Positions 1-11,601 of a stretch of DNA of 64,000 nucleotides are shown in pieces; the first letter of the stretch is position 1, and each line of letters begins with the position of its first letter. Below the pieces are notes generated by a model that made no database searches, had not been told where the DNA came from, and was given only the letters and a program-made list of their open reading frames with translations. A program made the position numbers and the translations under genes. The stretch is taken from assembly GCA_029959195.1 (NCBI GenBank), contig CP114120.1:1922001-1986000 (forward strand), given 5' to 3'. The DNA is from Dictyophora rubrovolvata. Its lineage: Eukaryota; Basidiomycota; Agaricomycetes; Phallales; Phallaceae.

Positions 1-1
1 G

Positions 2-2688
2 CGCGGAAATGGGATTTCGACACTTTCCAAAGTCCCCGACATTCGTAGGGGTTTTGTTAGAAACACTGTTGAAAATATTGAAGCACGAGCAGGGTCGTAC
101 GAACCTCCTCATGTGGATTTAGAAAAAATGGGAAGGATCGTGCAGAGGATGAAAACAAAGACAAAGGTTTGCAAAAGCTTTTCTGCATTTTTATTTAAAT
201 TATCAAAGAAGAGCTTTATTCTAGAATTCTGAAGAACTGAGAAGGACTCCAGCCGACGGACCCTCAACGGTTCCAAAACCCCCCTCCAAGCCCGATCGTG
301 AAACTTCCACCACCAAGTTCGTTAGAAAAGGTCTCGTAAAGGCCAGGAGCATCAGTGTTCCTCTGGCTGAGTATGTCTACGACGGTCGAGCTTCTACGAC
401 AACAGACGACGACCCACTTTCAGTCCGCTTCACTGAAAATGACATATCCATTTTTAATAAAGAATCTGTGGTTCATCAATTTCCCAATCTTTCGTTTAAA
501 CGAGTAATGGTCAGTTTTTTTTCGAAAGAATAAAATAATTGGTTTCATAAATAGCGTTTTCACAGCGTCCTTCTGAGCCTCTGGAATTCAAGTCCGTTTG
601 TATGGTCATCTTCGTGTTGGATTCGGAACAGGCCAAATCAAGTGCTGGCGATGGTTGGATTCTATGTATAAGTTGTTGTTTTACCCTCCTGATCTTTTAA
701 GCAGGTGAGATAAGACTCGGACTGAAACTCCAGCCGCTTGCGCATGATCGACTTCATACCGTTTGGGGATTGATCTTAAAGATCAGTCAAGGATGCAATC
801 AGGAACTAATAAAGCGAGTAAAAGATCATATCCTCAAGTACTATTCATAATGAAATTTATTTATAGCAAAGGAGTCCTACCTAAGATCTGGGCTGCCATT
901 TTAGACCCTGTCAACTCTCTGAACAGTTCTCCAATTTCAACAAGTTCCCCAATGAAGAGAGCGAAACCAAGAGCTATACCTATTCAGTATGTGTTCCAGC
1001 AATCACACACCTTTGATTACTGAATCTGTCTAGACGGCCTTCGACGAGACTATCGTCTCGTGGAGCTGGAGCACCATCCAATGATGCTAGCCGTTCCAGA
1101 AGATCACCATCGCCATCTCATGAGGAACTGTATGAAATGTTTTATCTTTTGCCATCCTTGCTTCGCTTATTGCACCCAGCATTCTCGTATACCCGCCGTC
1201 TGGCACTGGGGCGCTTAATATCACTTACGGAGACCTCAGGCGTTTAGAGCCCGGAGAGTTTCTTAATGATACTTTGATAGAGTTTGGACTAAAGTATGTT
1301 GCTTGTGGTGACAGGTGTTTCATAAGCTTATTGTCGATTTAGGTTGTGGCTGAACGATTTTCGTAGTCGGGAATCTGAACTTGCTGATCAAGTTCACGTA
1401 TTTAGCTCTTTTTTTTATACACAGCTGCATCAAAAGAAGTAAGTCGTGTTTTATGTTTGTTCATCGACTGAATTCGCTATTAGTCTCGAAGAAGGGTATC
1501 AAAATGTACGCAAATGGACGTCTAGAGTCGATATTTTCAAGAAGAAATATATTATTGTACCTATTAATGAAAAGTATGTCAAGCTTGTTTCATATCCTTC
1601 AACAATTTGATTCATACAATTAGTTTACATTGGTACTTGGCCATAATTTGCCATGCTGGGAGGATACTTCAAAATGAGGAAAGAAAAGCGACTTCACCAA
1701 CTGATGTGGATCGTTTACCACCGTCTGATCCTCATTCAACTGCTCAAGAGAAAAAGGAGGTTGAAATTCTAATGGATGCGAGTACTGCGAACGACGAAAA
1801 CGCCAACTTGGAACCGAGCTCTAACTCTACACTCGTCTCGCCTACATTGTCTCGGGGAGGATCACCCCCGGCCCGCTCCATAACTAGGTCGGTCTCACCA
1901 CCCGATCCTATCGATATAATTTCAGACCTGCCAGATTCCATGGATGTTGATGATCCTGTCGTAGGTATCACAGCGGAACCGACTTTGTCAGATGTGTATG
2001 CCATCCCGTCTTTATGAGATACTATCTATTCACCCATCATTTAGACCCCATATTTTCACCTTTGATTCCTTAGGCTCTAGACACCCTCATGTTCTAAAAA
2101 CGTTAAACTCCTATCTCCGCATGGAAGCAAAAGATAAGAGGGAATTTACAGTGACAACCAATGCCCACACCGCGCAGGCTCTAGTATGATCTGTATCCTA
2201 TCTAACGCGATCGGGTTTATTCATGCTCTTTCATTTTTGTCCAGGTTCCCACGCAGCCGAACTCTTGCGATTGTGGTGTATATTTATTGCATTTCGTGGA
2301 GCAGTTTATGTCGGATCCGGAACGGTTTATCAAACGTATCCTGGTAAGATCCCTCTAGTGTTTTTATGCTTTCCCCTGACGCATTCGGATATCAAAGAGT
2401 AAAACCCCCAAAAAATCTTGGCCGGCTGTTAAATCGGAACGTGAGCAGCTGTGGAATGCTGCGGAGGTGGCGGGAAAACGCCAGGCCTTAAAAGAGAAGG
2501 TTCTTACCTTATCTGCCGAGTGGAAACAAATTCGTAGGCCAGAAGACAAGGGTAAGGGCAAAGAGGAAACTCAGCCATCCGGTCCGTCGAAGGAGCGTGA
2601 TGAAGATTCTGATATAGAAGTACTTGAGGTTACAGCTGCGCCTAGCACGAGTAAACCGAGTAAACAAAAGGTCCAACGACTACGCTAG
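2..2688 (+). CDS. Ulp2-like SUMO protease (C48 peptidase), 5' end outside window
   Basis: A cysteine protease expected to cleave SUMO from conjugated proteins in the nucleus. The reading frame is already open at the window edge, so the N-terminus is missing. A basic, Ser/Thr-rich leader is followed by a segment ending near 700 and then the peptidase domain: GDLRRLEPGEFLNDTLIEF (about 1230-1290), a core exon ending YIIVPINE, the catalytic His in HWYLAIIC (near 1630), the Asp in FDSLGS (near 2065) and the Cys in NSCDCGVYLLHF (near 2260-2290). A long acidic, low-complexity insertion lies between the His and Asp segments. This insertion is characteristic of Ulp2/SENP6-7 rather than Ulp1. The C-terminal tail is rich in Lys, Glu and Ser. 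Several 45-70 nt introns are needed. It converges on the SUMO E1 subunit gene, with only about 120 bp between their stops. Confidence 0.85.
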
Positions 2689-2811
2689 CAATGATTCTCA
2701 TTTTTATTCGTTTTATTCGTCTTACACTTCAGCTCGTATTATTACACATTGTATTATGAAATCGCAATAATATATTCTCTTGCACGCCTTTAATCACCTC
2801 AGTTAGACTTG

Positions 2812-4236
2812 TCACGCTGGCATATTCAGACGAGACGTATTGCCGGTCCCTGTTCGACCATCAAAAACAAACAGGTTTGCGATAGGTTGATCTCTACCCC
2901 CTAACGTTTTGAGGATATCCTGTCCAAGAAAGCCGCCCAGTACAGCACAGACAGGAGAGAATTCGTGAATAGCCATAGCACTCAAGGTTCTATCACAGAA
3001 TAACTTAATATGGCCTTTGGCACGTGAACTCAGGAGCACCTACCGCATCAGGTCTTGCTGATTAGATTGCAGAACCCGTGAATCGATGTTCATGGATTGA
3101 GCCAACGAATTTGATAATGACACTAGCTCATCAGCTGAACTCGAGTCATATGGTAATGCATCGTGTTGCATTTGAAACTGCCACAAAGCTAGACGAGAAA
3201 GGGGGGCTCAAAAATCAAGCGTTATGGTACAGTATATACCTGAGAAAACCTACTCATTATATATAAAACTAGAGTAATATTTTGATGTCTAGCTTGTTTG
3301 GGAGTTAGCGTTTTCCAATCATGTTTCAAAGCTTCAGAAAGTGATGGATATATGACACGGTGTTTGTTTGGTCTGGGTTGATCTGCGTCCATTGCGGCGG
3401 ATCGATCTCTAAGAATACGGTATAGGTAAGGGGATTTGCAGGACACATTTCCAAAAAAAAAACAACCACACACGTTGATAAGTACTCATGGACGATAAGG
3501 TCGCAGAAGATGTAGCCTGTCAGGCCATATGAGCCACCAGCATAGAAAGCCCGATTGTGTTTCCGACAAAGGTCATCAAATCGGGCCTACGAAACGTTAA
3601 TTAAGAATTCTTGAAAGGTTAACAACTTACGATATCTTGTCGCGTCCCATCTGTAAGACAGAGTACATCGATTCGCTGCATTAAGACATCCCAATCATCT
3701 GGTTCGGTATATGTTTCGACCGCAACGAGAGGATTGAGAGCTTGAATTCGGGGTCGTGCAGCATTTATACGCTTTGTATTATGAGAAAAAATTAAGAATG
3801 TGAAATGAATGGTGTTATTATTCATACCAATTGTGTTATCTCGTTTTCGCGAAAAAAGAATCCAGCACCCAGGTCCTCTTCGGTGATTTTACTGGGATCA
3901 ATTACGATAAGGCGACCTATGCCAGCAAGAACGATATTTTTGATAACCTCGGTGGCCAGTCCACGTAAATTAATTATGCAAATTGTAGCATTACGCATTC
4001 TGATTTCGGTTTGATTGAATTGACATGAGAATTGTCGTTTGGGAAATAGCGAACTAACTTTTGTTGAGCCTCAAACCCCCATAATCGAATTTGTCGATCG
4101 TAGAGTGCAGCCTCATCTAGGAATTTTAGATTATTAATGAGTGTATTTCGTCAAATGAGCTTGACTGCTTTATACCTTCAGAAATATTTTGTGCAACACC
4201 GTTAGCTAAAGGTGTTGTCGGTTGCATGTCCGACAT
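2812..4236 (-). CDS. AOS1: SUMO-activating enzyme subunit 1 (Aos1/SAE1)
   Basis: The small subunit of the heterodimeric SUMO E1, which with Uba2 adenylates SUMO. I chose the ATG at 4236, which gives MSDMQPTTPLANGVAQNISE followed by the E1 opening motif in which Tyr-Asp-Arg-Gln-Ile-Arg-Leu-Trp is expected. Further exons read LRGLATEVIKNIVLAGIGRL (Rossmann nucleotide-binding segment), an acidic DP.KITEEDLGAGFF segment, then LNPLVAVETYTEPDDWDVL, and NDLCRKHNRAFYAGGSYGLT. The last exon ends IHEFSPVCAVLGGFLGQDIL...NLFVFDGRTGTG, a typical Aos1/ThiF-fold C-terminus. No catalytic cysteine is expected in this subunit; that residue is in Uba2. The gene is broken by many short introns. Its 3' neighbour on the opposite strand is a SUMO protease, so both ends of the SUMO cycle lie side by side. 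Confidence 0.85.
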
Positions 4237-4618
4237 AGTATTGAAGACGTCGGCGTTTGCCGAATATATAATAGGAAAAGTAAAATATACATGATTTTTG
4301 ATTATGTTAGTGATTTAAAGTGGATTACCCCAACGTAAAAATACAAAAAGATACAGTAATAAAAAATAACAAAATGGAGAGTAAAAAACCATTGGAATCG
4401 AGCTCCTACTAACAGATATGCACAGCTCCCGCGATCCGATTTGACCTGCAAAGCTCAGCTGACACTGAAGTCAAAAAAAGCGGCCTTTTTTAAAAAGTAG
4501 GAGGGAAGAAGAAAAGAAAAACTATGAAGTCCGTCGATCGGCTTTCCCTAGGCTCCTATTACACCTGCGGGTCCGTCTTGATCGTCATCCAATCTAGGAA
4601 CTTTGCTCAGCTGACGTT
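4237..4618. other. intergenic, no gene seen
   Basis: AT-rich sequence between the Aos1 start and the end of the Zn-cluster regulator. It contains A-rich runs near 4330-4530. I see no coding signal except the possible extra C-terminal exon of the regulator near 4551-4615, discussed under that gene. Confidence 0.4.
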
Positions 4619-7600
4619 TCAGCGTGGATAAATGTCTAATACGTACAAATAATTACGTTCAATTTCAGACAAAATAGAAAGAAAATCCCCTGTCAAATAG
4701 GCATAAGCAAAGGTACTAACTTGTAGCAATTGCCACCAACAGAGGTATGCATGGGCACGTGCCGCAGACGCAGGTGCTGTTTCCGCTTTTCTCACAGCAT
4801 CCAACAATGTCGAAGCGACGAAGCGCACTTTATGAACCTGAAGAGGGAAGAAAAAAGAAAAAAGAAGTGTCAATACAACAAAAGAAAAACAGACTAGCGA
4901 GATAAAAAGACCTACCAGGGATGGGCCATTAGTTGCAATCGATTGAATGGGAATGCTAATTGGCAATTGTGAGAAATTTTTGCGCAGCGAAAAGAAAAAA
5001 GGGGGTTTTTTATTTGTGTCACCTGTGTAAAACGTTCAACAGATCACTGGCGACCGCTTCACGATCTTCTTGTATTCTTGGCTCAGGTTCAATATGTTCA
5101 CCAATGGTGCTACGCATTGAGGTAACAAGTTCATCTCGATATTGTTCAATGACGAAACGAACAAGTTGCTAAATTGTGTGGTTTCCGGGGTTTAGAGCGT
5201 GATTCTATATATAGATTCTTTATGAAAAGTTATCTCACCTGTGTCACATACAAGTTGGCTTGCATAACAAGGTACGGATTTGACGCATTAGCGCGAGAAG
5301 CATTAGGGTTATCAAAGAAATCCTTGACTTCTGCGAAGGTAGCTTTAGTGAAGCCGGGACTATCGTAACTAGCGAATGACGGTTGTGATGCATTTTGTTT
5401 CTTGAGCTGCAAGGGTGGAGGCGCATGGGCCAAGGCAGTTACGATACGTTGATGTAATGATCGGATCTCTTCAAGCCGAGCTGTGGCAAAATGACCTTGT
5501 GGAGGAGATCGTTTGTCTACACGTATTCGGACGAGGATTTCACCCAGCAGTGCGAATATGCGCGAGATGTAATTCAAGCCTGAGATAATGGCGGTCTTGC
5601 CTGACGGTTGGGGTAGGATACCGTTTGGAGTGATACTTTAAGAGCACAAAACCAAAAGAGGAAGACGAATGTGAGAAGGAAAATTTTCGGTTAAACCTTG
5701 GAAATATACGCACTATTCATCATCAACCTCTTTTGGAAAATGAAGGGTGCAGTCTTCGTCCCTTAAGCAAATCGGGCGGCCCAATAGGATGGACATCGAT
5801 TTATCAGCTGCCCGCAATCCAGTCAGTCAAATAGATTCCGAGGGGATTGAAAAGAGAAAGCCGAAGACGAATAGAACCTCGCCATGTCAAAGAGAGATAG
5901 ACGCTAGGGACCAACAGTCTCCAAATTTGTCGAAGATGTGGCCCGAGCACCTACTTTTTTTGACAATCGAGGAAAAAAGAAACTGTGACACTCACCACCA
6001 AACAATAGCCAAAAGACGCGCCGACGTATTTCGCATTCAATTGGATCCAGTCCTTCGTATGACGCTTCCTCGTGCATATGTAGAGTCACTGCAATATGTG
6101 CAGCTTCACCGAAAGAAGCATGCGAAGTGGCGTCGTGGCCTTCGCAGAAATGATAGACGGTGTCACTGATTATAATAAAATAGAACAGAATAAAAAGAAG
6201 GGGGGAAAAAGGGCGTCGTCATCAGTCAAGAATACTATTTTTGAACTAGATTAAAAAAATGACTTACAAGTACCGAATAACAACGTGCATACTAGTTGGA
6301 GGATCATAACCAGCAACACTGATATGTCGACTGGCTTCATGACAAGTTTGTGCTAACTTACGGACCTCCCGGCGTTCTAACGGCAAGTAACTTCGGGGGA
6401 CCTGTACGCAAGTAGATGCAACTGTGCTCATAACAAGAGCAAAGAAGAGTGGATCGCGCTCCTCACGTCGCGATTGAAGATCGGCCATGAAAGATGGTTT
6501 ATGAATACAGGGAGTTAATGGATAAACGAAATCGAAGAAAAGAGAGATTATAAGCAGTATGGTTTCTCGAGGTGCTACATCTTCAATTCTGTGCGGTCGA
6601 ACATAATAAGACAGTGGAGGGAGAGACGGGGCATGTAATTGAGTATTCGCTGGAGCATGTTTGTATGGAGCAGACCAATTATACAGTGGGTATGGAGGAA
6701 ATTCAGGGGAACCGACGGCTCGGGAAAAAGAGTGAGAGCCTGAGTGATTTGAAGAGACAGTAGAGGCGCTGGAGGGACGACCATTGGGAAGAGGAGGTGA
6801 ATTCCCGCTTAGAGGATCTGAGAGGCGTGCGTCATATGGCATGGAAGCAGCAATTGGGGAGGGTTGAAGTGTATGATAGGTGTCCGCAGCGATGGGATAA
6901 CGAGAAGGAAGAAGTGGGAGATTGCTGTGGGCAGACGGAGAGACTGCATGAGCAAAGGAGTGTTGGTGAGATGTGTTAAGCGGGCTAGTAGCGTTGGCAT
7001 GTTGATCCATGAATGGGGAGGTCATTGTTGGGGATGAGAGATCGCTAGCTGAGATGGTGGGGGTTGTTTGGGAAGCAGAATGTAGGGTTGAATTATTCTG
7101 TGCAATTGATATTGAAAGCGGACCGTTTGAAATTTGACCATTTTCGGAAGCAGCTGCAGCTGCAGCGGCCTCTTGGAGCCGTCTCAAGTACCTTTTGATC
7201 ACGGGCACTTGTTAGATGGGGGAGAAGGAGAGATCTGGAGGGAAGAAGACATACAGATTTGGAGGACCTCTTTTCTTGGGCTGATATTCGTACGTGCAGG
7301 GAATTCCCAGTGAAATACAGTGTTTACAGGATCCTTGGGGGTCGTCTACGTTTTCTCTTGCACAGCGTACTTTCCGAGCGCGACAGGCATCGCAACCTAA
7401 CAGAAGCACAAAAAAAAAACACGCGATGTTCACATTTTAATGATCTGTGGAGATGGTGAACAGCGGGATTAAACCTCACTTTGTGATTGTCTCCTTTGCG
7501 GAAGGGAGAATTAATATAGAAGGAAGAGGGCTTAATATTATCGCTCACTTTCGTTTGGATTTGCCGTTCTCGTCCTTGTCTTTGGTCTCATCGCTCGAGG

Positions 7601-7646
7601 GAGACAAGCCGCGTGTATCGTCCTTCTTGGTGCGGGCAGCCGGCAT
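4619..7646 (-). CDS. Zn2Cys6 transcription factor with fungal-specific middle homology domain
   Basis: A fungal nuclear regulator. An N-terminal Lys/Arg-rich exon starting MPAARTKKDD (7646) leads to the binuclear zinc cluster GCDACRARKVRC...CKHCISLGIPC (about 7300-7400), with six cysteines spaced as in the GAL4 class. A low-complexity Ala/Ser/Pro linker follows. The fungal-trans domain (VAPRETILLIISLFFDFVYP, HKPSFMADLQ, then LHMHEEASYEGLDPIE and RRRVFWLLFGG) covers about 6270-5900. It continues as GRPICLRDEDC and a long helical C-terminal half to 4619. The target genes are unknown. An upstream in-frame ATG at 7808 is possible but would add a Pro-rich stretch. The zinc-cluster exon is preceded by at least one intron whose joins I could not settle. 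The stop at 4619 is provisional, because a reading frame encoding HLSTLKRQLSKVPRLDDDQ lies directly downstream. Confidence 0.8.
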
Positions 7647-8299
7647 CGATGTGGGGGACGTCGGTGCGAACGTCGTGGCCGTCGTCTTGGTCGTTGGCAG
7701 ATACTTGCGAGGAAGAAAGGTGAGCGGGGAGGGAAGAGAAAAGGGGAGTCGAGGGAAGCAGGGTTGAACTCGATTTTGTAGCTGTCCCAAAAAGACAGGC
7801 GTGACCAAAATATATATAAAGGCCGGACTTGATATGATATTGCAGCACGACGACAGACTGGAATATTATTATAAAATTAAAGAGAACGAATGCAGGTGTC
7901 CCAAAACTGAAGAACGTGGCAATTTCCTCGATAGTGATAACATCTTGTTCTTCCTGAATTCTTTGCAGAATTTTGTTTTTGTTTTTTTGTTTTGTTTTGT
8001 TTTTTTCTTTTTAGGCAATGTCGAAAAAAAAACACCAGATGGGTTTCCCATATTCGGTCTTGGCTTGCCATTGGAATCCCACATGTACGGCCAGACCCCC
8101 GCCACTGCCGATTAGCAACACTGCGGATCAACTTGTTATTTTTAAATGTCTTCATTATTCCCCATCATAATATTCTATAATGCTATTATACTGACAATTA
8201 TTTTAATTTTCATCACCTGTGAGTTGAGCTCCACGGCCAATTCCCCACGTCCGGTTTTTTTTCTATTCCATTCGACTTCCCCACAGCTGCAGTTTTTTC
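7647..8299. other. intergenic with T-rich tract
   Basis: The stretch holds the upstream region of the Zn-cluster regulator, including a TATATATAAA-like box near 7810-7819, and a low-complexity T-rich tract (runs of T broken by single G or C) at about 7971-8013. No convincing gene was seen. Confidence 0.4.
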
Positions 8300-10753
8300 T
8301 CATTCCCCCCCTCCGTTCCTCGTGCACAGAGATCGCCCTAATTCTCGTAACAGACGATCACGCTCAGGCGAGTCTAGGTTGCTTTCCTCTAATTGAGACC
8401 CGATTAGCTGCCGTAGTTTAACGGATTCGGGATCGTCCCATGACGTTCGATTTTTGACCAAGAGCTTCCAGAATTCAAAGGCCATCGCCGGTTCGCCCGA
8501 GGCTAGGGCAGCCGCTACATACCGTTCACCCATGCGAACAGAAAGTATATGCTGTTTACAATGATCCCGGTTTGGCCCCTCACTGGTAAAATACCGGATC
8601 ACCGTTTCGAGTAATTCTCTCAACGTCTCCAACCGATTCTGCTCTCGACCCTGCATCGTTTCGTCCATCGATTTAGCATGTGGTAATTCGGACTGAACAA
8701 TAACCGCTAAGCCTTTAGGTGTGAGTTGTGGATACCCAATTTCTCTTGCCCGTGCAATCAGTTTTCCGGCAATGTCCTCGTATCCCTGTTTAAAGGCCTC
8801 GTGAATCAGGGCGCTGAACCCAGATGCACTCGGCATAATGCCCATCGTTATCATATATTCTAGCACGCGGACCGCAGCCGGGACAGAATATATTGATATG
8901 GCCAGCAGAGCAATGTTCATGTCTTTGCTATCAGGGATATCGCCCCTATCCATAATAATAGAGAGCGTTTGAACGGCCTCGGGTATACGATCCAGAACCA
9001 AGTATGCACGAGCAAGCGCATTAATGTCCTGTTGCGACGCCTTATTGAGAGGTAGCTTCGTTTCTATATACTGCTGTACCACATGATTCGCAAACCTCCA
9101 GGCATCTGGCAAGACAGATTGTTTTCCTTTATTTAGCTTTGCCCTCTTGCGTGGCGACTTTTCCAGACTGTTATCCCAGGTTTTCTGCAGTTTTCGAAAC
9201 AATTTCACCACAGGAACAAGCATTTGTCCGCTTCCACAGACTGCGACTCGATCCGGCTCGTCGTCTCTAGTCCAAAGCTCATAAAAGTATCGAGTGTAAA
9301 AGCCAAATCCGCGACTAGCACAAACTGCTATGAACTTTCGTCGATCATTCACGGGAACTGAAACATTTCGCACAGCTATGTCTCGTAGAACGTTTTTGGC
9401 CATCCGAATATGTCCTTTCAATGGGGTAGATTCACCTTCCCCTCCACCGGTAAGACCCGGGTCCGCAAAATGTTCAAATAACCAAAACAGAGCGGGACCG
9501 CGGGGGGGTGGGTAATACTGCCTTTGCCGAATATAAGGGGAGTGAAAATAGGCATATAGGGCGCTCGCATCATTGATACGATCGTAGTGAAAGCAGTGGT
9601 CGTATAATGCCTGAATGTCACCATCGGGGATATCAACTGGTATCCAGTTCCGCAAAGAAGGTTGAGTAGAGGGTACGAGCGCTTGAACCAGACGTAAGGA
9701 GGATTCCAATTCCTTCTCTGAGGGTTCACGTACTACGACATGTAATACCTCTAAGGCTAACAAATTCGTGCCTTCATGGTCATAGTCTGTAGTAGATCGC
9801 GAGTCAAACCACCGAGGATCTTGGTATAAACGAAGTACCAGTTCAATACTGGTTATGTAATCATGAGCAAGTAGATGACCCAATATCAGGTATCGAGCCA
9901 CCGCGAGCTTGAAGCTACTGCCCTCGGAAATCTCATCCATTCCGGGAAGAAGTCGATTGTGGACGAATGGTTTGAAAAGAACCAGTGATTGTTCGTACAT
10001 ATCTTCCCCTTGCAATAGCATCTCTAGAACCAACTCCGACAGAAACCGAGGAATGCCTATGGAAAAGCAACCCTTCCGCTGGGACTGTTTCAAAAATGCC
10101 TCGCCGAGCGACTGAAGAGTGAAAACACACTCGTCTGGATAGAGGAGAGCCGCACTGTAGATTCCTTTCCAGACATCAAGCGATAAGTCAGGTAATTCTA
10201 CTAAGTCGATCATACAGAATGCATTATACAACGCAAGAGTCTGCGAAGGGTGAATGAACGGTGGTACGGCATTATTGAGAATAGCAGCAATGGCCTCAGC
10301 AAATTCGACTGGATTATGTTCTCGGGGAAAATATAAGAGGAGATCTTCGGCAAGAAATCTCATTAAAGTCTGATGGGTGAGAATGCTGAACTCTCGAGCA
10401 AGGATAGCATAATCAGAAGCCGAGAGCGTTTGAATAAAAGGTGTGTTTCGAAGTCGTTCATAGAGGCGTGAAACTGTACTGGAAGACAGCTTTTGGACCT
10501 TGACAAAATCAATTGCTAAAGTGCCCTCTTTACCCTTGGTCAAAAGAGTACGAAGTCGTTCTTCATCGGATGGCAGCTGGAACGGAAGATGGGGTGTGTT
10601 GGAGACAATATCGGAAGAGTATGATTGGGTACTTTGGCTGTAGACATGAGAAGGCCGAAGAGCTTGAATCAAAGTAGATTGGTATCTGAGCGTAAAAGTC
10701 CGACGAGTTAAAACGCGAATAAACTGGCGCGTTATACATGAACCAAGTGACAT
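8300..10753 (-). CDS. PPR-like mitochondrial protein, intronless
   Basis: A large single-exon protein of about 817 residues from the ATG at 10753. The same frame extends 20 codons further, to an ATG at 10813. I prefer 10753 because the protein then begins MSLGSCITRQFIRVLTRRTF, an Arg-rich, acid-free presequence typical of mitochondrial import. The body is all-helical. Towards the C-terminus it shows pentatricopeptide-like helical pairs, for example YLVLDRIPEAVQTLSIIMDR, then AVRVLEYMITMGIMPSASGF and GFSALIHEAFKQGYEDIAGK. PPR proteins bind RNA and act in organellar transcript processing or translation. The exact target cannot be told from sequence. I do not recognise an orthologue by name. Confidence 0.7.
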   Translation of the reverse strand: MSLGSCITRQFIRVLTRRTFTLRYQSTLIQALRPSHVYSQSTQSYSSDIVSNTPHLPFQLPSDEERLRTLLTKGKEGTLAIDFVKVQKLSSSTVSRLYERLRNTPFIQTLSASDYAILAREFSILTHQTLMRFLAEDLLLYFPREHNPVEFAEAIAAILNNAVPPFIHPSQTLALYNAFCMIDLVELPDLSLDVWKGIYSAALLYPDECVFTLQSLGEAFLKQSQRKGCFSIGIPRFLSELVLEMLLQGEDMYEQSLVLFKPFVHNRLLPGMDEISEGSSFKLAVARYLILGHLLAHDYITSIELVLRLYQDPRWFDSRSTTDYDHEGTNLLALEVLHVVVREPSEKELESSLRLVQALVPSTQPSLRNWIPVDIPDGDIQALYDHCFHYDRINDASALYAYFHSPYIRQRQYYPPPRGPALFWLFEHFADPGLTGGGEGESTPLKGHIRMAKNVLRDIAVRNVSVPVNDRRKFIAVCASRGFGFYTRYFYELWTRDDEPDRVAVCGSGQMLVPVVKLFRKLQKTWDNSLEKSPRKRAKLNKGKQSVLPDAWRFANHVVQQYIETKLPLNKASQQDINALARAYLVLDRIPEAVQTLSIIMDRGDIPDSKDMNIALLAISIYSVPAAVRVLEYMITMGIMPSASGFSALIHEAFKQGYEDIAGKLIARAREIGYPQLTPKGLAVIVQSELPHAKSMDETMQGREQNRLETLRELLETVIRYFTSEGPNRDHCKQHILSVRMGERYVAAALASGEPAMAFEFWKLLVKNRTSWDDPESVKLRQLIGSQLEESNLDSPERDRLLRELGRSLCTRNGGGE

Positions 10754-11302
10754 GCAGTTTACCTGATAAACGTCAATTGATATTAAAGTATTAGTAATGG
10801 GTCGACTTGCCACATTCCGCTTGGAAATAACGGTAATTAGGCCTTGAACCTCACTTCACAAAAAAGCTGTGGTAAGGAAACGATGGAAGTTTTCCTGCGT
10901 TGCTCCCGTATTACGTAAGCAATTTCGCCTGTGCTTCGAACAAGCTTCAAACTTTCTCCAACTGGCCTTTCAATATGACAAGTGACGTTCCGCGTTATTA
11001 TCATGAAATTTTTTTTTGTGGAATGATGAAAAAGAGACTAGAAAAGCGCACGCAAACCGATCTAGCTAACCGTGATTTATTGACTCGTTATTGGCCTTTA
11101 CAGCAACTTTACAGGCTGGAGATTACTATCTAGTATCATAACTCGGGCTATTCAATAGAACTGATTGGACTTCACGAACTAAAACTTAGTATCCAATATC
11201 TTAAGGTGAATTTCTTAGTAAACATAGATTTTGTCGCAGTGCTCCTTGCTTATACCGTGAGTAGGTGGAGGACACCAGTTGACTCACTTTCCCTCAGAAA
11301 AA
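10754..11302. other. intergenic, no gene seen
   Basis: The upstream region of the PPR-like gene and the 3' flank of the small 61-codon gene. No coding or structural signal was found beyond short spurious frames. Confidence 0.3.
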
Positions 11303-11601
11303 TTACGCTGTAATATCATCCATGAATTCGTCCATATGGTCCAAGACCGCCTCGTACAGGTCTAAGGTCATGTGAAGCAACAAGACAAAGATCTGTCGGT
11401 GTTAGTGTTTTACCATGGTCTCCGGCAGCTTATTTTGTCAAAACAATCATTCGTCTTTGAAATAAATATCATTTACAAAAATAATAAACACATGTGAGTT
11501 TCTACCTGGCAACGTCCCTTTTCAGCATAAGGCTTAATGACGCTACCCAGTGGCAGTGGCTTGCGCACGGTGACCTGACGTGAGGTATTTGGAGTATCCA
11601 T
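11303..11601 (-). CDS. small two-exon protein of unknown function (61 aa)
   Basis: Not recognised. The ATG at 11601 begins MDTPNTSRQVTVRKPLPLGS and exon 1 ends at Gln with a GTAGAA donor at 11505. A CACTAAC branch-point-like sequence and ACAG acceptor lie near 11395-11410. Exon 2 then continues in phase as IFVLLLHMTLDLYEAVLDHM and ends DEFMDDITA at a TAA at 11303. The join keeps the frame without adjustment, and both exons lie in otherwise gene-poor sequence. The protein has a basic first half and a hydrophobic-then-acidic second half that could form one amphipathic helix. It could be a small subunit of a larger complex, but nothing in the sequence says which. A spurious in-phase join is the alternative. 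Confidence 0.45.
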
